Assembly: GCF_013366375.1 (NCBI RefSeq) | Contig: NZ_JABWMJ010000003.1 | Span: 1-64,000, forward strand | Direction: 5' to 3' | Length of the DNA stretch: 64,000 nt | From: Rhizobacter koreensis | GTDB taxonomy: Bacteria > Pseudomonadota > Gammaproteobacteria > Burkholderiales > Burkholderiaceae_C | In this document: positions 8,839-19,319 of the stretch, piece after piece | Numbering within the stretch: the first letter of the stretch is position 1 | Layout of the letters: each line of letters starts with the position of its first letter | Notes under the pieces: generated by a model | Databases searched by the model: none | Seen by the model: only the letters and a program-made list of their open reading frames with translations | What the model was told of the DNA's origin: nothing | Position numbers and translations under genes: made by a program

Positions 8839-9825
8839 ATGCGCCTTCGCTTCACCAAAATGCACGGTGCCGGCAACGACTTCGTCGTGGTCGACGCGAC
8901 CCGCGCCAACGTCGGCCTCGACCGCACCCAGCTGCGCGCGCTCGGCGACCGCCGCTACGGCATCGGCGCCGACCAGATCCTGCTGATCGAGCCCAGCCCC
9001 GCGAGCGGCGTCGACTTCGGCTACCGCATCTTCAACGGCGGCAGCGGCGACGAGGTCGAGCAGTGCGGCAACGGCGCACGCTGCGTCGCCCGCTACGTGC
9101 TCGATCATGGTCTGACCGATCGCGGGGTGATCCGCGTGCAGACGATGAGCAGCGTGATCGACCTGCACGCCTTGCCGGACGGCCGCGTGCGCGTCGACAT
9201 GGGCGCGCCGTCGTTCGAGCCGGCACGGCTGCCGTTCGACGCGAGCGGGCTGCTGCCGGTCGACGTGGCGAGCGGGCCCGGCGCCGGCCTCGCCGACGTC
9301 CGCGCGGGGTGGAGTGCTGCGATGGCAGCAGCGGCGGCGCGCGGCAACCGCATCGCCGCGAGCGCCGTCGACTTCACGGCCAGTGCCACACCCGCGGACG
9401 ATGCGTTTGCGATCTGGCCGCTCAACGTCCAGGGCCGCATCGTCGAGATCGCGACCGTGTCGATGGGCAATCCGCACGCGGTGCAGGTGGTTGCCGACGT
9501 CGACACGGCGCCGGTGGCGTCGCAGGGGCCGGTGATCGAGGCGCACGCGCGCTTCCCGCGCCATGTGAACGCCGGCTTCGTGCAGATCGTCGAACGCGGC
9601 CGGATCCGCCTGCGCGTCTACGAGCGCGGCGCGGGGGAAACGCTCGCTTGCGGGACCGGCGCCTGCGCGGCGGCCGTGGCCGGCATGCGCGCCGGCCTCC
9701 TCGATCCCCGCGTCGACGTCGAGGCGCGCGGCGGCCTGCTCACCATCGAATGGGCGGGCGGCAACGCGCCGGTCTGGATGACCGGTGACGCGACGCGCGT
9801 GTTCGACGGCGAGATCGACATCTGA
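8839..9825 (+). CDS. dapF: Diaminopimelate epimerase
   Basis: A 328-residue enzyme that interconverts LL- and meso-diaminopimelate for lysine and peptidoglycan synthesis. Both catalytic cysteines are visible: Cys76 in EQCGNGARC and Cys271 in [12 protein letters not shown]. The N-terminus [16 protein letters not shown] is the family signature. The protein is about 40-50 residues longer than usual; the extra sequence is an Ala-rich segment at about residues 139-190, between the two halves. No Shine-Dalgarno precedes ATG 8839; a GATAAT hexamer sits six bases upstream. It starts the dapF-DUF484-xerC run. Confidence 0.97.
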   Translation: MRLRFTKMHGAGNDFVVVDATRANVGLDRTQLRALGDRRYGIGADQILLIEPSPASGVDFGYRIFNGGSGDEVEQCGNGARCVARYVLDHGLTDRGVIRVQTMSSVIDLHALPDGRVRVDMGAPSFEPARLPFDASGLLPVDVASGPGAGLADVRAGWSAAMAAAAARGNRIAASAVDFTASATPADDAFAIWPLNVQGRIVEIATVSMGNPHAVQVVADVDTAPVASQGPVIEAHARFPRHVNAGFVQIVERGRIRLRVYERGAGETLACGTGACAAAVAGMRAGLLDPRVDVEARGGLLTIEWAGGNAPVWMTGDATRVFDGEIDI

Positions 9826-9879
9826 CGCGGCGCGCCACGCCGAAGCCCTTTCAACGACCTGACCGAGCGACCCGCATCC

Positions 9880-10560
9880 ATGAGCATCCAGGGCATCACC
9901 GAAGACGACATCGCGAACTACCTGGCGGCCAGCCCGGGGTTCTTCGAGCGCCACGCCGAGCTGATCGGCACGATCCAGGTGACCAGCCCGCACGGGCACC
10001 GCGCGGTGTCGCTGCAGGAGCGGCAGATGGAAATGCTGCGCGAGAAGATCAAGGGCCTCGAGCACAAGATCATCGAGATGATCCGCAACGGCCAGGAGAA
10101 CGTCGCCATCGCGGACAAGCTGCACCGCTGGACCCGCGAGCTCATGCTCACCGGCAACGCCGCCGACCTGCCCGAGGTGCTGGTGCGCGAGCTGCAGCAT
10201 CACTTTCTCATCCCCCAGGCGGCGATCCGCGTCTGGGGCGCGGCCGAGGCGTTCGAATCACTGCCGTTCGCCGCGCCCGTCGGCGACGACGTCAAGGCGT
10301 TCGGGGCGAGCCTCACGTCGCCGTACTGCGGTGCCAACGCGGGCTTCGAGGCAGTGAAGTGGCTCGCCGCGCCCGCGGAGGCGGCGTCGCTCGCGCTGCT
10401 GCCGCTGGCGCCGTTCGAGCAGCCGACGGCGGCGTTCGGCCTGCTGGTGCTCGCGTCGCCCGACCCGACACGCTACTCGAGCGACATGGGCACCGAGTTC
10501 CTCGAGCGCATCGCCGAGGTGTCGAGCGCGGCCCTGTCGCGCCTGCTGCCGACCGCCTGA
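9880..10560 (+). CDS. DUF484 family protein
   Basis: A 226-residue protein of the DUF484 family. The N-terminal helical part (IANYLAASPGFFERHAEL, then SLQERQMEMLREKIKGLE, a short coiled coil) precedes a GAF-like domain ending FLERIAEVSSAALSRLL. The function of the family is unknown, but it is conserved between dapF and xerC in many proteobacteria. Here it lies 54 bases after dapF and 13 bases before xerC, which supports an operon. Confidence 0.92.
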   Translation: MSIQGITEDDIANYLAASPGFFERHAELIGTIQVTSPHGHRAVSLQERQMEMLREKIKGLEHKIIEMIRNGQENVAIADKLHRWTRELMLTGNAADLPEVLVRELQHHFLIPQAAIRVWGAAEAFESLPFAAPVGDDVKAFGASLTSPYCGANAGFEAVKWLAAPAEAASLALLPLAPFEQPTAAFGLLVLASPDPTRYSSDMGTEFLERIAEVSSAALSRLLPTA

Positions 10561-10573
10561 CGCGCGCCGAGCG

Positions 10574-11596
10574 ATGAGCGCGGGCGCACGCCGGCGGAAC
10601 GCGGGGGCGCCGCTGTCGAATGCGCCGCTCGAGCGTCCGGGCCCGGTGGGCGCGGACATGGTCGCCGAAGCGCCGCCGCTCGACGCCGACCTGACTGCGC
10701 ACCTCGAGCACCTGCGCGTCGAGCGCCGCGTCGCGCCGCGCACCCTCGCGATCTACGAAGACGCGTTCCGGCGCCTGCAGCGATTCGCGGCGGCGACATC
10801 GGTCGTGCCGCGGTCTGCGCGCGCCGAGCACGCACGGCGCTGGGCCGCGCAGCTGCACGCCGAGGGGCTGGCGCCGCGCAGCATCGCGCTCGCGCTGTCG
10901 GCGTGGCGCGGCTTTTACCGCTGGCTCGGCCAGGCCGGACTGATCGCCGCCAACCCGGTCGACGGGGTGCGAGCGCCCAAGGCCGCCAAGCCGCTTCCGA
11001 AGGCGCTGAGCGTCGATCACGCGGTGGCGCTCGCGAGCCATGCCGGCGGCGACGGCGACGCGGTGCTCGAGGCACGCGACCGCTGCATCGTCGAGCTGCT
11101 CTACGGCTGCGGTCTGCGGATTGCCGAGCTCACCGGGCTCGACGTGCGCGCCGGCGTCGACGCGGCGGGCTGGATCGACGTCGCCGACGCCAGCGCGCAC
11201 GTGCTCGGCAAGGGCAGCAAGCGCCGCAGCGTGCCGGTCGGCGCACCGGCACTCGAGGCGCTCGGCGCGTGGCTCGCGGTGCGCGAGCGCGTCGCGCACC
11301 GCGACGAGCCGGCACTCTTCGTCAGCCGCCACGGCCATCGGCTCACCGCAAGCCAGGTGCGCTCGCGCCTGAAAGCGCGCGCGCTGCAGGCGGGCGTGCC
11401 GAGCCACGTGCACCCGCACATGCTGCGCCACTCGTTCGCCTCGCACCTGCTGCAGTCGAGTGGCGACCTGCGCGCGGTGCAGGAGCTGCTCGGTCACGCC
11501 AACATCGCGACGACCCAGGTCTACACCCGGCTCGATTTCGGGCACCTGTCGAAGGTGTACGACGCGGCGCATCCGCGCGCGCGGCGGAGGAAGTAG
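10574..11596 (+). CDS. xerC: Tyrosine recombinase XerC
   Basis: A 340-residue site-specific recombinase that, with XerD, resolves chromosome dimers at dif. The N-terminal core-binding domain (ELARY-like HLEHLRVERRVAPRTLAIYED) precedes the catalytic domain. The active-site residues are visible: Arg in YGCGLRIAELTGL, Lys in GKGSKRRSVPVG, HxxR in HMLRHSFASHLL, His in LLGHANIATTQVY and the nucleophilic Tyr in TQVYTRLDF. An N-terminal extension of about 30 residues is low-complexity. Position after dapF-DUF484 supports XerC over XerD or an integrase. Confidence 0.95.
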   Translation: MSAGARRRNAGAPLSNAPLERPGPVGADMVAEAPPLDADLTAHLEHLRVERRVAPRTLAIYEDAFRRLQRFAAATSVVPRSARAEHARRWAAQLHAEGLAPRSIALALSAWRGFYRWLGQAGLIAANPVDGVRAPKAAKPLPKALSVDHAVALASHAGGDGDAVLEARDRCIVELLYGCGLRIAELTGLDVRAGVDAAGWIDVADASAHVLGKGSKRRSVPVGAPALEALGAWLAVRERVAHRDEPALFVSRHGHRLTASQVRSRLKARALQAGVPSHVHPHMLRHSFASHLLQSSGDLRAVQELLGHANIATTQVYTRLDFGHLSKVYDAAHPRARRRK

Positions 11597-11740
11597 CGTC
11601 AACGGGAAGGCGACGCGCCCCGGCTCGAGCAGGAAGGGCGCGACCGGTGCCGGAGGCTGGCCTCGTCGGCTGGCGCGCGGTGCGCGTCCCTTCAGCCGCG
11701 CCGTCCGTGACCGGCACCCTGCGCGGCGCGATGCCCTGCG

Positions 11741-12796
11741 CTACGACTTGCCCGAAGCGAGCACGAACGCGGTGGCCGCCGCGGCGGGAAGGGCGTCGGC
11801 GCTCGGCTTGGCCTCGGGGCGCGGCGGGGGTGCCGCTGCCCCGTGCTCGGCCGCGCCCGTGAGTGCAGGCAGGGTGCCACCGCTCTTGCCTGGCGCGCGG
11901 CTCGATGCCTGGGTGCCTGCGCCGCTGCTGAGGTAAAGATGGAGCGCGCGCACGTCCACGTCGTTCATCTCGCGCAGCGATGCGAACGGCATCACCGGGC
12001 TGACGGCGCTGCCGTCGGGGCGCTTGCCCGTCTTGAGCATCGCCGCGAACGCGTCGGCGGTCGGGTAGCGCGGCATCACGCTGCCTTCGCCGGGCGCCAG
12101 GCGGGCGGCAGCCGGCCAGTCGGGCGGCGCGCCGGGGATCTTGCCGCCGAGCAGCTCGGGTCCGTGGCAGCCGACGCAGCTGTTCGCCACGTAGCGGCCG
12201 TGCGCCACCGTCACGCCCTCGGCGACCGGCTGGGCCGGCGCCAGCGTGTGGTCGATCTTCTCGGCGGCGTCGCGGACGACGCCGAAGCCGTAGAGCGCCT
12301 TGACCGGAAGCGGCAGGCGCAGCTCGGCTGCGGCGCCGGGCGCCGACGGCAGATGCCGCACATGAGCGACCAGGGCGCCGAGGTCGGCGTCGGTGAGCCG
12401 GTTGTAGTCCTCGCTCGGCATGATCAGCAGCGGACGGCCGTCCGGCTTGACGCCGTGCCGGATCGCGCGATCCCAGTCGGCCGCGCCGTAGCCGGCGACG
12501 GTGCGGGCGCCCCGCGTGATGTTCGGCGCCCGCACGAACAGGCCGTTCGCGTCCTGGACGACGACCCGGCCGGCGCCGTCGCTGCCGTGGCAGTCGGCGC
12601 AGCCGCGCGAGCGGAACAGGTAGGCGCCGCGCTCCAGCGCAGCGCGGTCGTCGTAGAACGCCACCGGCTGCGCCGGCACGTCGATGCGGCGCGCCAACTT
12701 GCGTTCGCCCCGCTGCAGCGCGATGCCGACGACCAGCGTCGCCAGTGCGAGCAGCGACAGGACGCCGATGGCGCCGCGCCGGACCCATGTGTTCAT
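11741..12796 (-). CDS. Dihaem cytochrome c, membrane-anchored
   Basis: A 351-residue protein with one N-terminal membrane segment (GAIGVLSLLALATLVVGIAL) acting as anchor or uncleaved signal, then two cytochrome c domains. The haem-binding CxxCH motifs are CADCH (about residue 78) and CVGCH (about 205); later Met residues (LIMPSEDY, VMPFASL) could be sixth ligands. A Pro/Ala-rich tail of about 60 residues follows. It is probably a periplasmic electron carrier, like those of alcohol or aldehyde dehydrogenase complexes. ATG 12796 has a GGGGG stretch upstream. It follows the hemerythrin gene by 25 bases, so the two are likely co-transcribed. Confidence 0.9.
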   Translation of the reverse strand: MNTWVRRGAIGVLSLLALATLVVGIALQRGERKLARRIDVPAQPVAFYDDRAALERGAYLFRSRGCADCHGSDGAGRVVVQDANGLFVRAPNITRGARTVAGYGAADWDRAIRHGVKPDGRPLLIMPSEDYNRLTDADLGALVAHVRHLPSAPGAAAELRLPLPVKALYGFGVVRDAAEKIDHTLAPAQPVAEGVTVAHGRYVANSCVGCHGPELLGGKIPGAPPDWPAAARLAPGEGSVMPRYPTADAFAAMLKTGKRPDGSAVSPVMPFASLREMNDVDVRALHLYLSSGAGTQASSRAPGKSGGTLPALTGAAEHGAAAPPPRPEAKPSADALPAAAATAFVLASGKS

Positions 12797-12821
12797 CGCC
12801 GAGCCCCCTTCGCGTGCGGGG

Positions 12822-13553
12822 TCAGGCACCCGGCGCCACGCCGGCGGCGAGCGCGAGCTTCCTCCAGCCGGCGGCGTCGAGGTGCGGGCGCACCATCGTC
12901 AGCACGCCGAGCAGCGCCTCGGGCGGCATGCCGGCCTTCATGTCGCCGACCAGCAGCGCGCGATCGACCGGGGGCAGCATCGGCAGCATCCAGCGCGCGA
13001 CCAGCAGCTGGCCGGCCGGCGGGATGCTCGCGACCAGACGGTCGTGCAGCGCGACCAGCTCGGCGTCGCTGTACTGCTCCCACAGCATGGCGTTGTGCTG
13101 GGTCTCCTCGACGTGCATGTGCTCGAAGTTCTCGGCGACGAAGAGGGCCAGATGGCGATACAGGCGCAGCGCGAGCGCCGGCGCGCTGGCCGCCGGGGCG
13201 GCCGCCAGCCCGGCGGCCTCGCTGCGCAGCGCGTCGATCGAGTCGAGGTGATCGACGTGCTCGCCGGCGACCCGGCTTGCGCCGGCCGGGCGGCGCGCCT
13301 CGATCGCGGTGTGGATGAAGTCGTTCTCGTGGCGGATGTGGTCGCAGCAGAAGTCGAGCAGCTCGTTCAGCTGCGCGAGACCGGCGTCGCGATCGGCAGG
13401 ATCGCTGACGTCGAGGCGGCCGATGCGCACCAGCGTGTCGGACATGAACGCGCGCAGCGCCTTGTGGATCCAGGCGTACATGTCGAAGCGGGGCGCGGCC
13501 GCGGTGTTCACGGTGGTGGCGGGGCGGACGGCGTCGAGGGTGCTCGTGGACAT
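12822..13553 (-). CDS. Hemerythrin-like (HHE cation-binding) protein
   Basis: A 243-residue helical protein with hemerythrin-type ligand motifs: HIRHENDFIHTAIE, EHVDHLDSID, LYRHLALFVAENFEHMHVEE and TQHNAMLWE. Such proteins bind a di-iron centre and sense or carry oxygen or nitric oxide. ATG 13553 has GGAGA five bases upstream. The gene lies upstream of a dihaem cytochrome c and downstream of a MalT-like regulator, and its 5' region holds five CGGGCCAT boxes, so I infer a regulated respiratory or redox operon. Confidence 0.87.
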   Translation of the reverse strand: MSTSTLDAVRPATTVNTAAAPRFDMYAWIHKALRAFMSDTLVRIGRLDVSDPADRDAGLAQLNELLDFCCDHIRHENDFIHTAIEARRPAGASRVAGEHVDHLDSIDALRSEAAGLAAAPAASAPALALRLYRHLALFVAENFEHMHVEETQHNAMLWEQYSDAELVALHDRLVASIPPAGQLLVARWMLPMLPPVDRALLVGDMKAGMPPEALLGVLTMVRPHLDAAGWRKLALAAGVAPGA

Positions 13554-13618
13554 GCAGGTCTCCGTTGCGGGATGCGGCAAACGCCGCGATGGCCGGCATT
13601 CTTCGAAAACGCGATGCG

Positions 13619-13791
13619 CGGGCCATCGCCCGAAGGAGCCACGGCGCGGCGTGCGACGGGCCATGGCGGCGCGGGCATGGAGCGCGCGGGTGCGGTGGCA
13701 CGGGCCATGACGAAGCGGATGCGTAACCGGCGCAGGCGAGGGACGGGCCATGGGCCGGCGCCTGCGCCCGCGAGGCCGAGCCGGGCCATGG
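13619..13791. repeat. Array of five CGGGCCAT(GG) boxes upstream of the hemerythrin gene
   Basis: Copies begin at 13619 (CGGGCCATCG), 13657 (CGGGCCATGG), 13701 (CGGGCCATGA), 13744 (CGGGCCATGG) and 13782 (CGGGCCATGG), with a degenerate copy CGGGCATGG at 13672. Start-to-start distances of 38, 44, 43 and 38 bases are near four helical turns. The array lies 66-238 bases upstream of the hemerythrin start and before the MalT-like gene's stop. It looks like a multi-site operator; the regulator is unknown but the adjacent LuxR/MalT-type protein is the obvious candidate. Confidence 0.55.
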
Positions 13792-13816
13792 CTCGCCCGG
13801 CGCGACCCCTACGGCT

Positions 13817-16522
13817 TCACCCCGCGACGTGCGCCCGGTACCAGGCCGCGGCCTGGCCGCGCGACTGCAGCGCGAGCTTGTCGAGGATGTTGGCGACGTG
13901 GCGCTTGACGGTGTGCGGGCTGAGGTCGAGCGCGCGTGCGATCAGCTTGTTGCTGTCGCCAGCGGCGATATGGCGCAGCACGTCGAGCTCGCGCGCGCTG
14001 AGTGGCGTCGCAGATGCCGTCGGCGCGGCCGAAGGCGCTGCTTCGAGCGCGGCCGGGCGCAGCGCTCGCTCGCCATCCGCCTCGCTGGCAAAGCACGCGG
14101 CCCACGCGCGCAGCTGCGCAGTCGCGGTGGGCTCGAGCCGCTCGCCCCATGCCGCATCGGCGAGCTCGAGCAGCCCGGCAGCGCCGATCGCGAGCGCGCC
14201 GCCCGGCTCGCCGGCGCGCTCGGCGCTGTCGAGCGCGGCGGTGATCATGGCGGCGGCCTCGTCCAGGCGCCCGAGACGCAGCCAGGCGCGTGCGAGCCGC
14301 AGGCGGATTTCGTTGCTCTGGCCGAACACGCCGAGCGCGAGCGGCGGCTCGAGCGCGCGCGCGAAGGCGTCGGCCGCGTGCTCGAGCTCGCCACGATGCC
14401 AGGCGACGCGTCCTTCGATGCCGTCGCGGAACGCCTGCAGCATGGCCGGCGCCTTTGCGAGCTCGCTGCGCGCGGGCAGCGCGGCGGCGAGCGCGAGCAC
14501 CGCGTCGACGTCGCCTCCGATGTCGGCGACGCGCACCGCGTGCATCTGGTAGTAGGCGTGGAACACCGAGCCACGCCGGTAGCCGACGTCGGGGTCGTCG
14601 AACAGCTTCATCAGCTCGTCGACGGCGTGGCGCGATGCCGCGCGGTCGCCGTTCAGCGCGTGCAGCATCGAGAGCGCGCCGTAGACATAGACGCGCACGT
14701 TGGCCGGCGGGCCGAGCCAGCGGGCGTCGGCTTCCGCCCGCTGCAGCACGCGTGCCGCGGCGGCGAAGCGCCCCGCCAGGAACTCGCCCCAGCCTTCGGC
14801 CACGTACGCCATCGCGCGCAGCGGCGTCGGCGTGTCGGGGGTGGCACGCAGTGCGCCGGTTGCGAAGCGCGCCAGCGGCTCGCGCATGCCGTGGATGCCG
14901 CACTGCAGGGCGCGCGGCACGCACTGGTACCAGAGGATCACGCTGTCGCTCGGCTCGACGGTGTCGAGGACGCGTGCGTAGAGCGGGCCGACCTCGTCGA
15001 AACGGCCGATGTCGAATGCGCAGTAGACGCGCACGATGCCGGCGAGCGCGGCGTCGCGCGTCTCCAGACGGTCGATCGGGATCGCGTCGAGCAGCGTCAG
15101 CGCGTCGCGGCCGCGCCCGGCACCGGCGGTCGCCACCGCCACGTAGATGCCCGAGCGGTAGGCGGCGAGCGTGTCGCCGGCGGACTCGAATGCGGCCTGG
15201 GCCTGACGCGCCGACTCGCCCATGCGCGGCCAGTCCCAGCGCGACCAGGCGCACAGGCACCGCATGTGCGCCAGCGCCCCGGAGCGCTCGCGCACGTCGG
15301 GCGGGAACTGCTCCAGCAGGCGCAGCACCGGCGCCGGCCCGACGGTGATGATGATCTCGGCGCCGGCGCGCGCGAGCACCGCCTCGGCCTCGCTCCAGTC
15401 GCCCGCTCGCACCAGGAAACCGATGCGGCGCAGCGTGTCCGGTTCGCCGGCGGCGGCGCGGCGGTAGAGCAGCGGGAGCTCGTCGGCCATCTCGCGGCGC
15501 AGCCGGTCCTGCAGGAAGTCGCGGAACAGATCGTGCAGGCGCAGCGTCGGTTCGGCGCCGGCGAGCACCGACACGAAGAGGCCGCGCCGCTCGATCTCTT
15601 CCAGCCACTCGGCGGCGCGAGCGTCGGCCGACACGGCGGCGCAGCGGCCGGCGGTGAGCTCGCTCAGCACCGAGCAGCGCAGCAGGAAGCAGCGCAGCTC
15701 GCGCGGCATCTCGTCGAGCACTTCGGCGAGCAGGTAGTCGAACACGTGGCGGTCGGTCGCGCCGTCGGCGATCGCCGCCCGCGTGGCGTGACCCGTGCGC
15801 AGGCTGTTGACCGCCAGGCGCAGGCCCACCGCCCAGCCGTGAGTGCGGTGCAGCAGGCGTCGGCTCGTCGCGTCGAGCGAATCGGCGCCGTCGGCGGCCG
15901 CCGCGGGAGCGAGCAGGGCGCCGACCTCGTCGAGCGTGAAGCGCAGGTCGGGTTCGCGGAATTCGGCAAGCTCGTCGTGGGCGCGCAGGCGCGCCAGCGA
16001 GAGCGGCGGCTCGCTGCGCGTCGCGACGATGAGCCCCCACTGCGCCGGCAGGCGCTCGAGCAGCTGGTCGACGAAGTCGAACACCGCGGCATCGCGGATC
16101 CGGTGCGCGTCGTCGACGACGATGAGGCCGCGCCGCACGTCGCACGCGGCGAGCGTGTTGACGAGCTCGCCGAGCGCAGCGCGACGATCGCCACGGCTGC
16201 CCCCGGCCATCGCGACCAGCGCCTCGGGGTCGATGCGCCACGGCGGGTCGAACGGCTCGAGCGCGGCGCACAGGCACGCGAGCAGCGCGAGCGCGTCGTC
16301 GTCGAGGTCGACCGCGACCCAGGCCACCGAGGCCGCACCGCCAAGCCGGGCGATGAGGCGGGTCAGCGCGGCGGTCTTGCCGAACCCGGCAGGTGCCGCG
16401 ACCAGCACCAGGCGCTTGCTCAGCGCCGCGTCGACGAGCCGCTCCTCGAGCGTGACGCGCGCCACCAGCCCCGCGCGCGGACGCGGCGGCTGGATCTTCG
16501 TGAGCGCGAACGACGGCGTCAT
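13817..16522 (-). CDS. MalT-like LuxR family transcriptional regulator
   Basis: A 901-residue protein with MalT/LAL architecture. An N-terminal STAND-type NTPase has Walker A APAGFGKT (Lys about 49) and a Walker B-like GLIVVDDAH (about 133-141). A long helical, TPR-like region follows, and a C-terminal LuxR helix-turn-helix ([18 protein letters not shown] and [17 protein letters not shown]). Such regulators need ATP and an inducer to oligomerise and usually bind several phased DNA boxes. It is transcribed toward the hemerythrin-cytochrome genes, and five repeated boxes lie between. The inducer is unknown. Confidence 0.93.
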   Translation of the reverse strand: MTPSFALTKIQPPRPRAGLVARVTLEERLVDAALSKRLVLVAAPAGFGKTAALTRLIARLGGAASVAWVAVDLDDDALALLACLCAALEPFDPPWRIDPEALVAMAGGSRGDRRAALGELVNTLAACDVRRGLIVVDDAHRIRDAAVFDFVDQLLERLPAQWGLIVATRSEPPLSLARLRAHDELAEFREPDLRFTLDEVGALLAPAAAADGADSLDATSRRLLHRTHGWAVGLRLAVNSLRTGHATRAAIADGATDRHVFDYLLAEVLDEMPRELRCFLLRCSVLSELTAGRCAAVSADARAAEWLEEIERRGLFVSVLAGAEPTLRLHDLFRDFLQDRLRREMADELPLLYRRAAAGEPDTLRRIGFLVRAGDWSEAEAVLARAGAEIIITVGPAPVLRLLEQFPPDVRERSGALAHMRCLCAWSRWDWPRMGESARQAQAAFESAGDTLAAYRSGIYVAVATAGAGRGRDALTLLDAIPIDRLETRDAALAGIVRVYCAFDIGRFDEVGPLYARVLDTVEPSDSVILWYQCVPRALQCGIHGMREPLARFATGALRATPDTPTPLRAMAYVAEGWGEFLAGRFAAAARVLQRAEADARWLGPPANVRVYVYGALSMLHALNGDRAASRHAVDELMKLFDDPDVGYRRGSVFHAYYQMHAVRVADIGGDVDAVLALAAALPARSELAKAPAMLQAFRDGIEGRVAWHRGELEHAADAFARALEPPLALGVFGQSNEIRLRLARAWLRLGRLDEAAAMITAALDSAERAGEPGGALAIGAAGLLELADAAWGERLEPTATAQLRAWAACFASEADGERALRPAALEAAPSAAPTASATPLSARELDVLRHIAAGDSNKLIARALDLSPHTVKRHVANILDKLALQSRGQAAAWYRAHVAG

Positions 16523-16736
16523 CGGCGGGAGGCGCGCATTGTCGCCAACCGCGCGGCGGCTGGGGAGGTGGGCCCACGCCAGATCCGGCGCAACGCCGTT
16601 GCGGCGCCGGCTGCTCGTCGATGCTGCGGGCGCATGGCAGGCGAGCGCGCCGCATGAACGAGCCTGCGCGTTGCGCGGCGCAGTCGCCGCGCGTTCGCCC
16701 AGCGCGTGCTCAGCAGCGGCCGTCGAGGCTCACGCG

Positions 16737-17225
16737 TCAACCCTCGCCCAGCGGCAGCGCCGTCTCGTCCTTGGCCCGATGCACGCTGAAATACGCCTTC
16801 ACGTTGCGCACGTTGGCGTCCTCGGTGAAGAGGCGCTGGACCAGCGCGTGATAGTCGGCCATGTCGCGCAGCTGCACGCAAAGCACGAAGTCGGGACCGG
16901 GCGAGACGCGGTGGCACTGGCGCACGGCGGGCTCCGCGATCGCCCGCGTTTCGAAGGCGGCGAGCGCGTCGGCACCCTGACGGTCGAGGCTCACCTCGAC
17001 GAACGCCGTCACGCCGAAGCCCAGCTTCTCGGGCGAGAGCAGGGCCACCCGGCGCTCGATGACGCCGGCGTCGACGAGCCGGCGCACGCGGCGCAGGCAG
17101 GTCGCAGGCGACGTATGAACCACCGACGCGAGCGCGTGGTTGGTGATCGATGCGTCGCGCTGCAGCGCGTCGAGGATCGCCCAGTCGGTCGCGTCGAGCG
17201 GCGGGAGCGCTGCGGAAGATTTCAT
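16737..17225 (-). CDS. Lrp/AsnC family transcriptional regulator
   Basis: A 162-residue regulator. The N-terminal helix-turn-helix ([20 protein letters not shown] through [15 protein letters not shown]) is followed by the RAM ligand-binding domain ([52 protein letters not shown]). ATG 17225 is used; a longer reading to 17303 adds a leader overlapping the promoter region. The gene is divergent from glmS with 135 bases between, so it may control glmS or itself. Effector is probably an amino acid, by family. Confidence 0.92.
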   Translation of the reverse strand: MKSSAALPPLDATDWAILDALQRDASITNHALASVVHTSPATCLRRVRRLVDAGVIERRVALLSPEKLGFGVTAFVEVSLDRQGADALAAFETRAIAEPAVRQCHRVSPGPDFVLCVQLRDMADYHALVQRLFTEDANVRNVKAYFSVHRAKDETALPLGEG

Positions 17226-17271
17226 CGAAGCCGCGAGTCTGCTTTTTTGTTGCAGTTCATGGGGAAGTTGG

Positions 17272-17288
17272 CATTTTCGTTCATTTTC
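17272..17288. promoter_or_regulatory. CATTTTC direct repeat in the lrp-glmS divergent region
   Basis: CATTTTC occurs at 17272-17278 and 17282-17288, exactly one helical turn apart, inside an AT-rich patch (17236-17318) that stands out in this GC-rich DNA. Lrp-family proteins favour AT-rich, phased sites, so this is a candidate operator or promoter element for the divergent pair. Confidence 0.3.
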
Positions 17289-17360
17289 CCAAGGATGTCG
17301 CAACCCTTTTTCACGTGCGCCGTTCTACAGTGCCGCTCCCCCACGCTCAGAAGGCCTGCC

Positions 17361-19274
17361 ATGTGCGGAATCGTTGCCGGCGTCAGCACCCGGAACATCG
17401 TGCCGATCCTCATCGAGGGCCTGCGGCGTCTCGAGTACCGCGGCTACGACTCGTGCGGCATCGCGCTGCACCAGGACGGCGAGCTGCGGCGCGCGCGCAG
17501 CACGGCGCGCGTCACCGAACTGCAGGCGAGCGCCGACACCGACCGGCTCGCCGGTGGCACCGGCATCGCGCACACGCGCTGGGCCACCCACGGCGCGCCG
17601 TTGGTCCACAACGCGCACCCGCACTTCTCGCCGGGGCCACGGCGCGCGCGCGCCGACGCCGGTCAGGACGCGGGCGAGGCGTCGGGCATCAGCGCGGTGG
17701 GCCGGGTCGGTCTGGTCCATAACGGGATCATCGAGAACCACGACGAGCTGCGCGCGGCGCTGACCGCCAAGGGCTACGAATTCGTCACGCAAACCGACAC
17801 CGAGGTGATCGCGCACCTGGTGGACCACCACTACACCGGCGACCTGCTCGAGGCGGTGCAGCAGGCGATCCCGCAGCTGCGCGGCGCGTACGCGATCGCG
17901 GTGTTCTGCCGCGACGAGCCGCACCGGGTGGTCGGCGCGCGCCACGGCTCGCCGCTGGTGCTCGGCGTGACGGTCGGCGACTTCGGCCGCGGCGCCGAGA
18001 CCTTCCTGGCCTCGGACGCGATGGCGCTCGCCGGCGTCACCGACCAGATCGTCTACCTCGACGACGGCGACGTCGCCGACCTGCAGCTGGGCAAGTACTG
18101 GCTGCTGCACGCCGAGAGCGACGGCCGCTGGCGCCGCATCGAGCGCCCGGTGCGCACCGTGGTCGCGCACACCGGTGCGGCCGAGCTCGGCCCGTACCGC
18201 CACTACATGCAGAAGGAGATCTTCGAGCAACCGAAGGCGATCGCCGACACGCTCGACGCGGTCGCCGGCGTCGCGCCCGACCTGTTCGGCGACGCGGCGC
18301 ACCGCGTGTTCGATCGCATCGACTCGGTGCTGATCCTCGCCTGCGGCACCAGCTACTACAGCGGCTCGGTCGCCAAGTACTGGCTCGAAAGCATCGCCAG
18401 GATCCCGACCCAGGTCGAGATCGCGAGCGAGTACCGCTACCGCGACAGCGTGCCGAACCCGCGCACGCTGGTCGTCACCATCTCGCAGAGCGGCGAGACG
18501 GCCGACACGCTGGCCGCGCTGAAGCACGCGCGCTCGCTCGGCATGAACGACACGCTGACGATTTGCAACGTCGCGACGAGCGCGATGGTGCGCGAATGCG
18601 CGCTCGCGTACATCACGCGCGCCGGCGTCGAGATCGGCGTCGCGTCGACCAAGGCGTTCACGACGCAGCTGGTGGGCCTGTTCCTGCTGACGCTGGCGCT
18701 CGCGAAGACGCGCGGCCACCTCGACGACGCGGCGGAGGCGCGCCACCTGCAGGCGCTGCGCCACCTGCCGGTCGCGGTGCAGGCGGTGCTCGCGCTCGAG
18801 CCGCATATCATCGCCTGGGCCGACGAGTTCGCGCGCAAGGAGAACGCGCTCTTCCTCGGCCGCGGCATGCACTACCCGATCGCGCTGGAAGGCGCGCTCA
18901 AGCTGAAGGAGATCAGCTACATCCACGCCGAGGCGTACCCCGCCGGCGAGCTCAAGCACGGCCCGCTCGCGCTGGTGACGGCGCAGATGCCGGTGGTCGC
19001 GATCGCACCGAACGACGCGCTGCTCCAGAAGCTCGAGAGCAACCTGCAGGAAGTGCGCGCGCGCGGCGGCGAGCTGTTCGTGTTCGCCGACGCCGACACC
19101 CGCATCCATTCGGGCGACGGCATCCGCGTGATCCGCATGCCGGAGCACTACGGCGCGCTCTCGCCCATCCTCCACGTGATCCCGCTGCAGCTGCTCGCGT
19201 ATCACACCGCCTGCGCACGCGGCACCGACGTCGACAAGCCGCGCAACCTGGCCAAGAGCGTCACCGTCGAGTAG
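17361..19274 (+). CDS. glmS: Glutamine-fructose-6-phosphate aminotransferase (isomerising)
   Basis: A 637-residue enzyme that makes glucosamine 6-phosphate for peptidoglycan and lipopolysaccharide. Cys2 of MCGIVAG is the glutaminase nucleophile; ARWATHG-like TRWATHG and [11 protein letters not shown] complete the amidotransferase half. The two SIS domains show [21 protein letters not shown] and [20 protein letters not shown], and the end NLAKSVTVE is invariant. It is about 28 residues longer than the E. coli protein, partly through an insert (about residues 92-112) before the LVHNG motif. It is divergent from an Lrp-type gene. Confidence 0.97.
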   Translation: MCGIVAGVSTRNIVPILIEGLRRLEYRGYDSCGIALHQDGELRRARSTARVTELQASADTDRLAGGTGIAHTRWATHGAPLVHNAHPHFSPGPRRARADAGQDAGEASGISAVGRVGLVHNGIIENHDELRAALTAKGYEFVTQTDTEVIAHLVDHHYTGDLLEAVQQAIPQLRGAYAIAVFCRDEPHRVVGARHGSPLVLGVTVGDFGRGAETFLASDAMALAGVTDQIVYLDDGDVADLQLGKYWLLHAESDGRWRRIERPVRTVVAHTGAAELGPYRHYMQKEIFEQPKAIADTLDAVAGVAPDLFGDAAHRVFDRIDSVLILACGTSYYSGSVAKYWLESIARIPTQVEIASEYRYRDSVPNPRTLVVTISQSGETADTLAALKHARSLGMNDTLTICNVATSAMVRECALAYITRAGVEIGVASTKAFTTQLVGLFLLTLALAKTRGHLDDAAEARHLQALRHLPVAVQAVLALEPHIIAWADEFARKENALFLGRGMHYPIALEGALKLKEISYIHAEAYPAGELKHGPLALVTAQMPVVAIAPNDALLQKLESNLQEVRARGGELFVFADADTRIHSGDGIRVIRMPEHYGALSPILHVIPLQLLAYHTACARGTDVDKPRNLAKSVTVE

Positions 19275-19319
19275 GCGAGGCGCCGACCGTCCGTCGGCTA
19301 TAACGGCGGCGCCGCCGCC

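Noticed and set aside
13619..13791. CRISPR array reading of the CGGGCCAT repeats
   Set aside because: The repeats are only 8-10 bases, spacing is uneven and no cas gene is near.
17226..17360. glmS ribozyme/riboswitch upstream of glmS
   Set aside because: The region is short, the glmS ribozyme is known from Firmicutes and relatives, and its conserved core is not present.
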